Positions 7,232 through 16,709 are shown, counted from the first letter of the stretch. The stretch: DNA of 64,000 nucleotides from CAYINU01 sp964364855 (GCA_964364855.1 CAYINU010000001.1:11357-75356); one strand, 5' to 3'. Notes: generated by a model from the letters alone, not told the origin. Numbers and translations: made by a program.

Positions 7232-8659
7232 ATGCGCTTAAAAGCTCATAATGTGTTGTGGATGATGGTCTTATTGTTGGCGGCTACCCCCGCTTTTGCC
7301 GACCTTAATCTGAATTTAAAAGAGGTGATGAATAATGCCGTGTTGGCTTGGCAAATCAAGGCCGAGAATAACACCCACTCTGCCGCGTATGCCGATCTGC
7401 AAGAACGGCTTCAACTGGCCCAACGCAGCAAAACCAATCTGATATTTAATGCGCAAGATTTACAGAATTTCGCCTCCGCTCCCGATTACAATACGTTGGT
7501 CAATGCGCAATTGATTCATAGCTTTTCCACACCATTTATTTGGGGAAGTAATGTCAGTACCGGTGTGGGTGCTACCTACACCCGCCAGTTCCAGCCGTCG
7601 GTGTCCGATCGGTTGGCGCCATATCTGTCCCTCAGCTATAAGCAGCCATTGTCGCCGAAAGCCATTGCTTACGCCGAGCAAAAAAACAGCTATTCCAACA
7701 CCGAGTTGGCCCGCCTAAAAGAACAGCAGGACCGGGATCAATTCCTGCGCCAAATCGTGCACCAATACTACTCGGTGTACCGTTCGAATCAACAGTACGA
7801 CATCGCCAATGTGGATGAGCAGCTTGATGAGCTACAAGACAATGCCAACGCGGTCTCTGCCTCCAGTGCGTCTATTCAAGCACTGGTCACCCAGGCAGAC
7901 CGCCTGGTGCAGCTGGCCCGACTGCAAAGACAGCGCTCTTCGGTCAATTCCCAGACCGAAAACTTCCTTAAAAAGGTTGGGATTTCCGCTGACGTTGATG
8001 ATAACCCAGTCATCTTTTCAACTTTGCCCATACTGGCCAATGTGACGCTGACGCCGCCTGAGCAGCTGCCCCCGGAAACCCAGTCCTTGAGTGCAATTTT
8101 GGACCAACAAGAAATGGCCAGGCGCCAAATACAGCTTTTGGCTCCCGATGCGTCAAACTCCCCTCAATTGAGTGTCTCTGCTTATGTTTCTGACGAGGAC
8201 ATTATCCACAGTTATGGTGGCGCAACGGCCAATATTTTAGCTGGGCCAGCAGGCACCTTTAAAGCGGCTGTTACTTTCCCATTGTTTAACGATGAGGATT
8301 ACCAACTGGCGCTTCGGAAAAACCAGATGGATTTGGACGCTTACAAGGCCAGCATGGCCGAAAAACAGGCCGGACGGCAAAATTACCTGGCATTTTTGTA
8401 TGAGCAAGCGATGGATGCAGACGCCACAGTAACCCTGATCAATACCCGAATTCAGCTGATTCAAAAAGCAGTAGCGAGTGCGGCCAATCAACAGGGAACT
8501 GACAGCACCGCCTATCAACAAACATCCCAGAAATTGAACTACCTCACCACCGTTGAATTGGTCAATGCCCAAGTGGCCCGAAATGAGGCCTATGCCAACT
8601 ACCTCATGGAAACACAAGGTGTCGAAGCCTTCTTGAAGCTTATTGGGATTACCCTATAA
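7232..8659 (+). CDS. TolC-family outer-membrane efflux protein
   Basis: A 475-residue protein with a signal peptide (hydrophobic run ending in ATPAFA, residues 1-23), then alternating beta segments and long helical stretches rich in Q, N and A. This is the pattern of TolC-type trimeric outer-membrane channels. Individual sequence motifs are weak, so the family call rests on architecture and length. A GGAGGG ribosome site precedes the ATG. No inner-membrane transporter or adaptor is next to it. cutA follows after 4 nt. Confidence 0.72.
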   Translation: MRLKAHNVLWMMVLLLAATPAFADLNLNLKEVMNNAVLAWQIKAENNTHSAAYADLQERLQLAQRSKTNLIFNAQDLQNFASAPDYNTLVNAQLIHSFSTPFIWGSNVSTGVGATYTRQFQPSVSDRLAPYLSLSYKQPLSPKAIAYAEQKNSYSNTELARLKEQQDRDQFLRQIVHQYYSVYRSNQQYDIANVDEQLDELQDNANAVSASSASIQALVTQADRLVQLARLQRQRSSVNSQTENFLKKVGISADVDDNPVIFSTLPILANVTLTPPEQLPPETQSLSAILDQQEMARRQIQLLAPDASNSPQLSVSAYVSDEDIIHSYGGATANILAGPAGTFKAAVTFPLFNDEDYQLALRKNQMDLDAYKASMAEKQAGRQNYLAFLYEQAMDADATVTLINTRIQLIQKAVASAANQQGTDSTAYQQTSQKLNYLTTVELVNAQVARNEAYANYLMETQGVEAFLKLIGITL

Positions 8660-8663
8660 GCCG

Positions 8664-8987
8664 ATGACGGTAGAAAAGCCAATGGTGGTCATGACCACCA
8701 TTGGCAGTATCGATGACGCTAGGCTGCTAGCCTATCAAATGGTGGAACAGCGCCTGGCGGCCTGTGCTCAAATTGTGGGCCCTATCGAAAGTATTTTTAG
8801 ATGGAAAGATGCGATAGATACGGCCAATGAGTGGCAGGTATGGTTTAAGACGCTTGATATCCACTGGACGGCGTTGGAGGCAGCCATTAAAGGCTTGCAT
8901 CATTATGAGTGCCCCGAGATCATGGCGCTGCCCGTCAGTGAAGTAACCCCCCGTTACCTGGACTGGTTAAAGGCAGAATTGCCCTAG
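8664..8987 (+). CDS. cutA: CutA1 divalent-ion tolerance protein
   Basis: A 107-residue protein with typical CutA1 features: TTIGSIDDARLLAYQMVEQRLAACAQIVGPIESIFRWKD at the N-terminus, then EWQVWFKT, HHYECPEIMALPV and YLDWL. CutA1 forms compact trimers; its link to copper tolerance is old and disputed. ATG 8664 is 4 nt after the preceding gene's stop; an in-frame TTG at 8643 is less likely. The stop codon TAG lies inside the CTAG terminus of a MITE-like element, so insertion may have set the present 3' end. Confidence 0.92.
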   Translation: MTVEKPMVVMTTIGSIDDARLLAYQMVEQRLAACAQIVGPIESIFRWKDAIDTANEWQVWFKTLDIHWTALEAAIKGLHHYECPEIMALPVSEVTPRYLDWLKAELP

Positions 8988-9113
8988 GGCATGTCCTCAT
9001 TTATATCTGCGGCGTTATTTTTGAGCTCAACTATACGCTACGCCTAAAGGCTCCGCTCACGATAGTCCACGCCCAAAAATGCCTTGCATCTATCAAATGG
9101 GGACACGCCCTAG
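8984..9113. mobile_element. 130-bp MITE-like inverted-repeat element
   Basis: Terminal inverted repeats CTAGGGCATGTCC (8984) and GGACACGCCCTAG (ending 9113) extend imperfectly to about 40 bp per arm (CATTT.. and ..AAATG; TTTTTGAGC and GCCCAAAAA). No coding capacity. It fills the whole space between the convergent cutA and PPIase genes, and both stop codons (8985-8987 plus; 9110-9112 minus) fall in its terminal CTAG. A bidirectional terminator formed by the same hairpin is an alternative view. No second copy is seen in this window. Confidence 0.6.
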
Positions 9114-10570
9114 TGGGATTGGCTCGCTTCTGCAATCGCCTGGGCTTGTTTTAAACCGGTGGTGGCAGTAGGCGTTATCGCATTCAGCTGATGTAGGAAT
9201 TGCTGGATTTGAGTCGCCCATACCGTCCGTTTGGAACTGGGAACTTGGCCTACAATGGCCTTGAGTTGATCCAGTGCGACACGATCTCGGCTGGCTAGGA
9301 TGACGGCTTTGCTCATTTCTGTTTCCTGCACGGCGCTACTGGTAGACAGGCGAGCCAGTTCGATATGGACATAGGGGCTGTCTATGCGGCTATTGAGTTC
9401 CCCTTTGACGGCAGCCTTTTTAAATTCCGAATAGGCCTGGGCAGTTTGGCCAGCCATTAACCATGTTTTGCCCGCCAAGTAGTGGGGCAGGGGACTGGAT
9501 GGCTGGGCCGATTCCATGGCGCGGTAGCTGGAAATGGCGGTGTCAAAATCGCCCTGCTGCTTGGCGTGGAATCCTTTGAGCGGCGGACTTACCACGTTGA
9601 GTGGGTTCTGTTGCAGAGTCCGTGCCAGAAATTGTTGAACTTCACGTTGCTTTTTGAAGTTAAGCAAGTCCGCCTTTTCTTTGGTCGGGTCCAGAACGGC
9701 CGGACGCGAAACGGACCGGCGATCCAGAACGCGGATAATGTGGGTGCCAAATGGTGAATTAATGGGTTTAGAAAGTTCGCCTTTTTGCAAAGAGAACGCG
9801 ACGTCTTCAAACTCACGAACCAGCTCACCATAGCGGCCCCACCCCAGGTTACCGTTTTGTCCTTTTGATCCGGGATCTTCGGAATACTGTTGGGCGGCTT
9901 TTTCAAAGCTCATGCCGGCCAAAATTTTCTTGTATACCGCGGCTGCGCGGTCATGAGCGGCCTGGGGGTTTTCCGTCGGAGAGGTGGGCCGGATCAGAAT
10001 GTGGGAGGCGTTGATCTGGGTGTATTTGTTGGCCATATCGCGATCCGTCACCGTGACGCTGTTTTGCAGGTTCTGCAAAAATGTTTGCACCATCAAGTCA
10101 TTGCGCAGCTGAGCTTCAAATTTGTCATAGGGGTATTGATTCTTTTTCAAAAATTCACGCAGGGCTGCGTTGTCTTTAAGGTGATACTGGGCATAAATCG
10201 CGTCCATGGCAGACTGCAGTTGCGAACCGGAAACACGGACATTGGCTTTTTCGGCCGCATTGAGCAAGACGGTGTACTGGACAGACTCCTGCAAGGCGTT
10301 GTACTGCATCATTTCATACCATTCCGGGGGGATGGAGGATTGGGGATAGCGTTGCTGGAATTGGTTGATCATGGCCAAAAGGGTTTCTTGGTATTTTTCC
10401 GCATTTACCGGCAAGGTGCCCACCCAGGCGATGGCCGTTTCGGGATTTTGCGGCGCGGTAGGAGATTTGGAAAAGAACTGGTCAGACAATGTACCTGCAG
10501 CCAATGTGACCACAAATGCAATCAACGCAATCCAAATTAATGTAGCAGCATGTCGACGAATCCAATTCAC
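9110..10570 (-). CDS. Membrane-anchored SurA/PpiD-like peptidyl-prolyl isomerase with TPR tail
   Basis: A 486-residue protein with an N-terminal anchor (TLIWIALIAFVVTLAAG), a SurA_N-like helical region (about 50-190), a parvulin domain (about 205-310: NASHILIRPTS, FEKAAQQYSEDPGSKGQNGNLGWGRYGELVREFEDVAF, SPFGTHIIRVLDR) and a C-terminal TPR-like region (about 345-430). It probably helps envelope proteins fold on the periplasmic side. Starts at GTG 10568-10570 with GGAG 6 nt before. It is the last gene of a long minus-strand run, after ftsX. Confidence 0.88.
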   Translation of the reverse strand: MNWIRRHAATLIWIALIAFVVTLAAGTLSDQFFSKSPTAPQNPETAIAWVGTLPVNAEKYQETLLAMINQFQQRYPQSSIPPEWYEMMQYNALQESVQYTVLLNAAEKANVRVSGSQLQSAMDAIYAQYHLKDNAALREFLKKNQYPYDKFEAQLRNDLMVQTFLQNLQNSVTVTDRDMANKYTQINASHILIRPTSPTENPQAAHDRAAAVYKKILAGMSFEKAAQQYSEDPGSKGQNGNLGWGRYGELVREFEDVAFSLQKGELSKPINSPFGTHIIRVLDRRSVSRPAVLDPTKEKADLLNFKKQREVQQFLARTLQQNPLNVVSPPLKGFHAKQQGDFDTAISSYRAMESAQPSSPLPHYLAGKTWLMAGQTAQAYSEFKKAAVKGELNSRIDSPYVHIELARLSTSSAVQETEMSKAVILASRDRVALDQLKAIVGQVPSSKRTVWATQIQQFLHQLNAITPTATTGLKQAQAIAEASQSH

Positions 10571-10580
10571 GATAATCTCC

Positions 10581-11477
10581 TTACCCTTTTATTTGTGCTT
10601 TGATGGTTTTGCTAACAGACAGATAGGCGCCCAAAATACCCAGGGCTGGGCCGGTAAATCCGACTGTAAAATAGACCTTGTTCAGTGTGGCTTCGTTAAA
10701 TACCAGCGGAAAAAACGGAATGGCATTTTGAAATTGAATGGCGAAAGTGACGTAGGTGCTTTTTAAAAACACAATCGCCAAAACAGCACCTAGCAACCCC
10801 ATGATGAGTCCTTCGACCAAGAATGGACCCTTGATGAATCCCTCCGTCGCACCCACCAGGTGCATGATCGTAATTTCATTGGTGCGCGCCAAAATAGTGA
10901 GACGAATGGTATTAAACACAATCAACAGCGTGGCCAAACTTAGCAGCCCAACCAGTACGATACCGGCCACGCGAATAATCTGGGACACGACCTGGATGCG
11001 CTCGGCAACGATGCCACCGTACTGAACATCCTCCGCATAATAGGTGTGATCGCGCAGGGTCTGAGCGACGTTTTGAATGTTGCTGTTGTCGTTGAGCTTC
11101 ACGCGGATGGAGTTGGGCAGTGGGTTTTGCTCAAGCAGATCGTCGAATTGGATATTGGCGTAGCTTTCCTTAAGCATTTTAAAGGCCTGGTTCTTGCTAA
11201 TGAACGTTACCTCACGAACGCCATTGAGCTTGGCTATCGATTCTTGGAATACGTTGATCTCATTGGGTGTTAAATTTTCCTTTAAAAAGACACGAATTTC
11301 GAGTTTGTCCGACATGAAATTGGTCAAGTGACTGATATTAACCGTCAGTAGCAAAAAAAGGCCAAAGACGACCAACGACACGGATACCGTGGCGATGGCA
11401 ATGAGCATCATCACCGATGAGCGGCGCATGCCGATCAGGGCCTCAATGATAAAAAACTCCAGATCGGACAGGCTCAT
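10581..11477 (-). CDS. ftsX: Cell-division protein FtsX
   Basis: Integral membrane partner of FtsE; the FtsEX complex controls peptidoglycan hydrolases at the septum. The 298-residue product has an N-terminal membrane segment (about 20-45), an extracytoplasmic domain (about 50-165, with KLEIRVFLKENLTPNEINVFQESI) and three C-terminal segments with RLTILARTNEITIMHLVGATEGFIKGPFLVEG, the FtsX signature. The ATG overlaps the ftsE stop as ATGA (11474-11477), so the two are translationally coupled. Confidence 0.95.
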   Translation of the reverse strand: MSLSDLEFFIIEALIGMRRSSVMMLIAIATVSVSLVVFGLFLLLTVNISHLTNFMSDKLEIRVFLKENLTPNEINVFQESIAKLNGVREVTFISKNQAFKMLKESYANIQFDDLLEQNPLPNSIRVKLNDNSNIQNVAQTLRDHTYYAEDVQYGGIVAERIQVVSQIIRVAGIVLVGLLSLATLLIVFNTIRLTILARTNEITIMHLVGATEGFIKGPFLVEGLIMGLLGAVLAIVFLKSTYVTFAIQFQNAIPFFPLVFNEATLNKVYFTVGFTGPALGILGAYLSVSKTIKAQIKG

Positions 11478-12309
11478 GCGTCATAGCCTCCCAGCTGGCT
11501 GTCGCGGATGATACGGCCATGTTCGAGGGCCACGACCCGTTTGCGCATGTTGTCGACGATTTCGCGGTTGTGGGTGGCGACGATAACGGTAGTTTTGCGG
11601 GTATTAATTTTAGTCAGGACCTGCATAATCTCCCAGGACGTATCAGGGTCGAGNNNNNNNNNNNNNNNNNNNNNNNNNNNNNNNNNNNNNNNNNNNNNNN
11701 NNNNNNNNNNNNNNNNNNNNNNNNNNNNNNNNNNNNNNNNNNNNNNNNNNNNNGGGTATTAATTTTAGTCAGGACCTGCATAATCTCCCAGGACGTATCA
11801 GGGTCGAGATTCCCCGTCGGTTCGTCAGCAAGCAGAATGGGCGGATTGTTCACGATGGCCCGGGCAATACAGATACGTTGCTGCTCACCACCGGAGAGCT
11901 GTTCGGGAAGGGATTTCATTTTTTGTTCTAGACCCACCAACTCCAACACCTGTGCCACTTGGCGCCGGATGCGGGAGCGAGGTTGGTGGGTAACGCGCAG
12001 GGCAAAGGCGACGTTCTCATAGACGGTGCGCCGAGGCAACAACTTATAATCCTGGAAAATAACCCCGATATTTCGCCGCAAAAACGGAATTTGTTTGTCG
12101 GTCAGATCTTTTAGAGAAATGTGATCAATGCAAATATCGCCGGAAGTCGGGACATCTGCACGAAACACCATGTTGAGCAGGGTTGATTTTCCGGCACCCG
12201 ATTGGCCCACCAAAAACACGAATTCGTCGTTGCTGATGGTGAGATTGACACTGTCTAGAGAAATAAAGCCGTTGGCGTAGCGCTTGGTCAGGTTTTTGAT
12301 TTTGATCAT
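11474..12309 (-). CDS. ftsE: Cell-division ATP-binding protein FtsE (frame broken only by a false gap)
   Basis: ABC-type ATPase of FtsEX. From the ATG at 12307-12309: MIKIKNLTKRYANG, Walker A GQSGAGKSTLL, Q-loop VIFQDYKLL, ABC signature LSGGEQQR, Walker B ILLADEPTGNLD; beyond the gap, KTTVIVATHNREIVDNMRKRVVALE carries the H-loop and the end LGGYDA. The 55 bases 11599-11653 recur at 11754-11808 on the other side of the 100 N. Removing the N run and one copy (155 bases) gives a 226-residue ORF in one frame, the normal FtsE length. It starts 2 nt after the rseP stop. Confidence 0.95.
11654..11753. other. Artefactual assembly gap (100 N) flanked by a 55-bp duplicated overlap
   Basis: The 55 bases before the gap (11599-11653, starting GGGTATTAATTTTAG) are identical to the 55 bases after it (11754-11808). 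The two contig ends overlap and should have been merged. Confidence 0.97.
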
Positions 12310-12311
12310 CT

Positions 12312-13367
12312 CTATGAAAAGATTCCCATGCGCACTTTCCAGTTGATAATATCGTTTAGCACCACCATGACCATGAGGGTCACCAGTAGGGCTACGCCGG
12401 TATTCATAATGCGCGTCTCCCATTTGGTGCTGAGGGGTTTGCCGCGAACCGCTTCGACACCCAGTAGCAAGATATGCCCGCCATCCAGTACAGGAAGGGG
12501 AACCAAGTTAATGACACCCAAACTAATGCTAATGACGGCCATAATGCCCAGCATCGGCACCAGACCTTTTTGGGCCTGAGAACTCGTTAGCTGAATAATA
12601 CCTACCGGACCCATGAGATCGCCGACGCTAGCTTCGCGGGTGATCAGCATGCGAATGGATTTGAAAAACATGCCCATCTGCCGCCATGTTTCGATGGCGC
12701 CCGCACGAACGGCCTGGGGTAAAGAATAGGGGACATGGGGTGCGGCCAGCTGAATGCCGATGGCATAGGTGGTTTTGGAATTGCCTAGCAGCCGGGGTTG
12801 AATGGGACCTGCCTGAAAAAGGTGGTTTTCCCGTTTTATCGTCAGCGTGACCGGCTTGCCGGCGGATCGGTGGACCGTTGTGATGATATCCGACATCGGA
12901 TCGGTTACGGCATGACCGTTTACGGCTAGAATCTTGTCGCCGACTCTTAGTCCTGCGGACTGGGCTGGGCTGCCCGTGATGACTTTATCGATAGCGTTGC
13001 TCAGCTGGGTCGGTGCGCCCACAATGGCAAAAAGGGTGGTAAGCAGCAAAAACCCCAACACAATGTTGGAGAGGGGGCCGGCCAAAATGGTGATGAGCCG
13101 TGCGTAGACCGGCTTTTGGCGATAGTTTTCTTGGGGAGGGATGTCGGCTTCGGGGTCTTCGAGGCCGGACAGTTTTACAAATCCTCCCAAGGGCAGAAGG
13201 CGCAAAAAATACCGCGTATTTTTGTACTGAAAAGACGCCAGTTTCGGACCCATTCCCACGCTAAATTCGGGGACGCCGATGCCCATCGCTTTTGCGGCCA
13301 ACATATGCCCAAGCTCGTGGATAAAAACAATAATACTGAGGCCGATTAAGCCAAAAATAACACCCAT
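12312..13367 (-). CDS. rseP: Site-2 membrane metalloprotease RseP/MmpA
   Basis: Intramembrane zinc protease that cleaves membrane-bound anti-sigma factors or signal-peptide remnants. The 351-residue product opens VIFGLIGLSIIVFIHELGHMLAAKAMGIGV, with the zinc motif HELGH in the first helix. A single PDZ domain follows (about 125-205: GSPAQSAGLRVGDKILAVNG), and the third metal ligand is in NLVPLPVLDGGH. The ATG at 13365-13367 has no strong SD, and an in-frame TTG 21 nt upstream is an alternative. Only one PDZ domain is present, as in Gram-positive RasP, whereas Escherichia coli RseP has two. Confidence 0.93.
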   Translation of the reverse strand: MGVIFGLIGLSIIVFIHELGHMLAAKAMGIGVPEFSVGMGPKLASFQYKNTRYFLRLLPLGGFVKLSGLEDPEADIPPQENYRQKPVYARLITILAGPLSNIVLGFLLLTTLFAIVGAPTQLSNAIDKVITGSPAQSAGLRVGDKILAVNGHAVTDPMSDIITTVHRSAGKPVTLTIKRENHLFQAGPIQPRLLGNSKTTYAIGIQLAAPHVPYSLPQAVRAGAIETWRQMGMFFKSIRMLITREASVGDLMGPVGIIQLTSSQAQKGLVPMLGIMAVISISLGVINLVPLPVLDGGHILLLGVEAVRGKPLSTKWETRIMNTGVALLVTLMVMVVLNDIINWKVRMGIFS

Positions 13368-13411
13368 AATCGCCGTTAATGATACCAATTTTAGGGCAAA
13401 AGGGGAACGAC

Positions 13412-15418
13412 TTAGCGGTGGGCGCGAATGGCGGATAAAATGGCGTCTGTCGTTAAGCCATATTGGACAGAAAGGTCCTTGGCCGGCGCGCTTTTTCCGA
13501 AGTGGTCGACGGTAAAGAGCAGGGGATCCCGGCCCGTCCATCGATGCCACCCAAAAGAAGACTGGGCTTCAATCACCACAAATTGTTTGGCGGTTGGAGG
13601 GATGGTTTGGGTTTGGTAGGCTGGTGGTTGCTGGAGGAATAATTCCCAACTCGGCATGGACACCACACGGACACGATATGTAGTGGCCAACCCGGTTGCG
13701 ACCTCGGTGGCTAAGGCCAGCTCAGATCCGGTTGTCAGGATGCAGTAGTCGATGTCGTTTCCGGATTCGCTCACTACGACATAGGCCCCTTTTTGCGTCC
13801 CGGCAATCGAGGTTGCGGACAAATCCTTAAGGTTTTGGCGAGACAAAATCAACGCCGTAGGGCCAGGATTATGCAGGGCGGCAAGCCAGGCACCTTTGAC
13901 TTCGTTGGCATCGCCGGGGCGGATGACCGTCAGATTGGGCATGGCCCGAAGAGACGCCAAATGTTCTACCGGCTGGTGTGTCGGGCCATCTTCGCCCAAC
14001 AAAATCGAGTCATGGGTAAATTGGTAAATTACCGGTAAATGCATCAGTGCAGCCAAGCGGATGGCGTTACGCATATAGTCCGAAAAGGTCAGAAAGGTTC
14101 CACAAAACGGACGAATCATGCCTTGCAGGGCAAGCCCGTTGGCAATGGTGCCCATCGCAAATTCACGAACGCCATATTTGATGTTGCGACCAGCAAATTG
14201 ACCGCGCGACACAACGCCGCCTTTTTTCATCCAAGTATTGTCCGAGCAGGATAGGTCGGCGGATCCGCTGATCAGATTGGGCAAGGTATCATGCAATACA
14301 TCCAACACGCCTTGGGAGGATTTGCGCGTGGCGGCGTTGTCCGGAAGTTTGGCCTGAGCGACCGCTTCGGCAACAGAGACGGGGAGCTGACGGCCAAGGT
14401 AGCTGTCCCACTGCGCGGCCAACTCGGGATGTGCGGCTCGCCAGATGGCAAAATCGGACTGCCAGTTGGCATACATGGCGGACTGTTCGGCGCGGCGATT
14501 TTTAAAATAAGACCGCACGGAGTCCGGTACAAAAAACAAGGGGGACTCCGGAATGCCGTGGGCCGCTTTGGTCAGGGCCACTTCTTTGGCACCGAGGGCT
14601 TTTCCGTGGACTTCGCTGGTGCCTTGGTAGGTCGGAGATCCTTTTCCAATGGTGGTTTTGGCAATTATTAATACGGGCTGATTCCGGATGGTTTTTGCGG
14701 TTTGAATCGCCGTGTCGATGGCGTCAAAATCGTGGCCATTGATAGACAATACGTGCCAACCGTAGGCCATAAACCGTTGGCCGACATTTTCGGTAAAACA
14801 TTCGGTGGTGGGTCCATCCAGACAGATAGCATTGGCATCATAAATAACGACCAGATTTCCCAGCCCCAGATGGCCGGCCAGAGATGCCGATTCGGCAGTG
14901 ACGCCTTCCATCATGCAGCCGTCACCGGCAAGGACATAGACCGTTGGGTCCAGCAATCCGGTATTTTGCAAGTGAAAAGTGTCGCGAATAAGGTGGTTGC
15001 CTAGCGACATCCCCACGGCCATACCGACGCCTTGACCCAGGGGGCCCGTGGTGGCTTCGATCCCCGGGGCTTCGCCGTACTCCGGATGGCCGGCACAAGG
15101 CGAGTGCAGCTGCCGGAAACGTTGGATAGCAGATAAGGACAGATTAAAGCCCGAGAGATGCAGCGCACTGTAAAGCAGCATGGAGCCATGGCCGGCAGAT
15201 AGGACAAAACGGTCGCGCGCTACCCAGTCCGGGTGTTTGGGATCGTGATTAAGTGCAACACCGTACAGATAGGCACCGATTTCAGCACAACCCAAGGGCA
15301 GCCCGGGGTGACCACTATTGGCGGCCTCGATGGCGTCCATCGACAATCCCCGAATGGTGGCGGCAACGGCGGCGAGGTCTATTTTTTGTGTGGCTGATAG
15401 CGGCGCAGGCAAGCTCAT
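13412..15418 (-). CDS. tkt: Transketolase
   Basis: Thiamine-diphosphate enzyme moving two-carbon units in the pentose-phosphate pathway. The 668-residue product has MDAIEAANSGHPGLPLG near the N-terminus, the ThDP motif GDGCMMEGV followed by VIYDANAICLDG, TIGKGSPTYQGTSEVHGK, and in the middle domain NIKYGVREFAMGTIANGLAL and HDSILLGEDGPTHQPVEHLASLRAMPN. Length is standard. The start ATG 15416-15418 is chosen from the family N-terminus. It sits between mazG and rseP. Confidence 0.96.
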   Translation of the reverse strand: MSLPAPLSATQKIDLAAVAATIRGLSMDAIEAANSGHPGLPLGCAEIGAYLYGVALNHDPKHPDWVARDRFVLSAGHGSMLLYSALHLSGFNLSLSAIQRFRQLHSPCAGHPEYGEAPGIEATTGPLGQGVGMAVGMSLGNHLIRDTFHLQNTGLLDPTVYVLAGDGCMMEGVTAESASLAGHLGLGNLVVIYDANAICLDGPTTECFTENVGQRFMAYGWHVLSINGHDFDAIDTAIQTAKTIRNQPVLIIAKTTIGKGSPTYQGTSEVHGKALGAKEVALTKAAHGIPESPLFFVPDSVRSYFKNRRAEQSAMYANWQSDFAIWRAAHPELAAQWDSYLGRQLPVSVAEAVAQAKLPDNAATRKSSQGVLDVLHDTLPNLISGSADLSCSDNTWMKKGGVVSRGQFAGRNIKYGVREFAMGTIANGLALQGMIRPFCGTFLTFSDYMRNAIRLAALMHLPVIYQFTHDSILLGEDGPTHQPVEHLASLRAMPNLTVIRPGDANEVKGAWLAALHNPGPTALILSRQNLKDLSATSIAGTQKGAYVVVSESGNDIDYCILTTGSELALATEVATGLATTYRVRVVSMPSWELFLQQPPAYQTQTIPPTAKQFVVIEAQSSFGWHRWTGRDPLLFTVDHFGKSAPAKDLSVQYGLTTDAILSAIRAHR

Positions 15419-15447
15419 ACGAGCGCATCTTAACAAAAATGCAGCCT

Positions 15448-16218
15448 TTATCCAACGGCTCCCTTGGCATGGGTCCATAGGGTTTCCCACGCAGCCGGTG
15501 ACAAGGCCGCGAGGTCTTGGTTTTGCCGCATGGCTTCGGCCTCCATCCATTCAAATCGCCGCATAAATTTCTGATTGCTTTTTCGCAGAGATTCCTCGGC
15601 ATTAATGTTTAACTTTCGGCCCAAATTCACCGCTGCAAATAAGACGTCGCCCATCTCGATCTCGGCTTGGCTGCTGTCATTTTGGTTGGCGGCAGCCGCT
15701 AGCTCGGCCAATTCCTCGGTGACTTTTTCTGCGGGACCTCGGATGTCTGCCGGGGCCCAATCAAATCCCAGCCTAGATACTCGTTTTTGAATTTTCTCTG
15801 CTTGCAGCAATGCTGGAAAATGCCGGGGAATAGAGGCCAAGACCGATCCCTCTTTTTCTGTTTTTTTAATCTGCTCCCAGTTGGTCCACACGTCATCCAC
15901 GGATCCGACCTTGGTGTTGCCAAAGACATGGGGGTGGCGGCGGACCATTTTCTCCGCTACGCCACTGGCGATGTCGTCGAGTGTAAACCAAGACTGTTCC
16001 TGGGCCATCAGCCCCATCATCACGACATGCAGCAACAGATCGCCCAGCTCTTCGCGAATGGCCTCCCGGTCATGACGCTCAATGGCATCCACCAGTTCAT
16101 ACGCTTCCTCGATGATATAGGGAGTTAGACTTTGAAAGGTTTGGGCTTTGTCCCAGGGGCATCCGTTGGGGCCACGTAATGCTTGGACTATTTCAACTAA
16201 TTTTTGATGCCCAGTCAT
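15448..16218 (-). CDS. mazG: Nucleoside triphosphate pyrophosphohydrolase MazG
   Basis: Hydrolyses (d)NTPs to monophosphates, limiting abnormal nucleotides and ppGpp. The 256-residue product has the two tandem MazG domains. The first opens GPNGCPWDKAQTFQSL and has the metal-binding EEAYELVDAI and EELGDLLLHVV. The second has EELAELAAAA and EMGDVLFAAVNLGRKL near the end. An AAGG site lies 6 nt before the ATG. It follows sepF after 7 nt. Confidence 0.94.
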   Translation of the reverse strand: MTGHQKLVEIVQALRGPNGCPWDKAQTFQSLTPYIIEEAYELVDAIERHDREAIREELGDLLLHVVMMGLMAQEQSWFTLDDIASGVAEKMVRRHPHVFGNTKVGSVDDVWTNWEQIKKTEKEGSVLASIPRHFPALLQAEKIQKRVSRLGFDWAPADIRGPAEKVTEELAELAAAANQNDSSQAEIEMGDVLFAAVNLGRKLNINAEESLRKSNQKFMRRFEWMEAEAMRQNQDLAALSPAAWETLWTHAKGAVG

Positions 16219-16225
16219 TAAAGCC

Positions 16226-16702
16226 TTAAAGAGCGGCTTTTTTGAAAAAATTCTCTTTTTCGTCCTGGTCTAATCCCTGCTCGAAAGTAGACTTTTCATC
16301 GGCCTCGGCAATGAGAACATGTTCGGGCGTGAAAAGGAAGATATTTTCGCCGATTTTGAGCATATGGCCGTTGATGGCATAGGCCGTTCCACAAACGAAG
16401 TCGATGAGGCGCTTACCGGCGGCGGAGTCCAAATACTTGAGGCTGACGATAACAGGCTTGCCCTCGCGCAGGTGGGTAGCGATGTTTAAGGAGTCTTCAT
16501 AGATGCGGGGTTCTTCGACTTTGATTTCGTTTAAGGCCATGTGTTGTGTGGCGCTGGAAACCAACGTGCCACGAAAGCCACGAATGACGGGGCGGGACAC
16601 CGATTCCTTGGTGGATTTGGAACTAGAACCATTAACTGTGCTGGGGATTTCAGCATCGTCTTCGAATCCGAAAAAAATTTTCACTTTTTGCATCATGGTC
16701 AT
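16226..16702 (-). CDS. sepF: Cell-division protein SepF
   Basis: Membrane-associated partner of FtsZ found in Gram-positives, Cyanobacteria, Archaea and some diderm phyla, not in Proteobacteria. The 158-residue product has an N-terminal amphipathic-helix-like stretch (MTMMQKVKIFFGF), a linker, and the SepF domain (about 55-140: EPRIYEDSLNIATHLREGKPVIVSL, LIDFVCGTAYAINGHMLKIGENIFLFTPEHV). GAGG lies 5-6 nt before the ATG. It is next to yggS, the order also seen in Firmicutes and Cyanobacteria. It is one of the strongest taxonomic clues in the window. Confidence 0.94.
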   Translation of the reverse strand: MTMMQKVKIFFGFEDDAEIPSTVNGSSSKSTKESVSRPVIRGFRGTLVSSATQHMALNEIKVEEPRIYEDSLNIATHLREGKPVIVSLKYLDSAAGKRLIDFVCGTAYAINGHMLKIGENIFLFTPEHVLIAEADEKSTFEQGLDQDEKENFFKKAAL

Positions 16703-16709
16703 GGGGTCC

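Noticed and set aside
11508..12022. Plus-strand frames across the second gap
   Set aside because: Antisense to ftsE and made by the N run plus the duplicated 55 bases.
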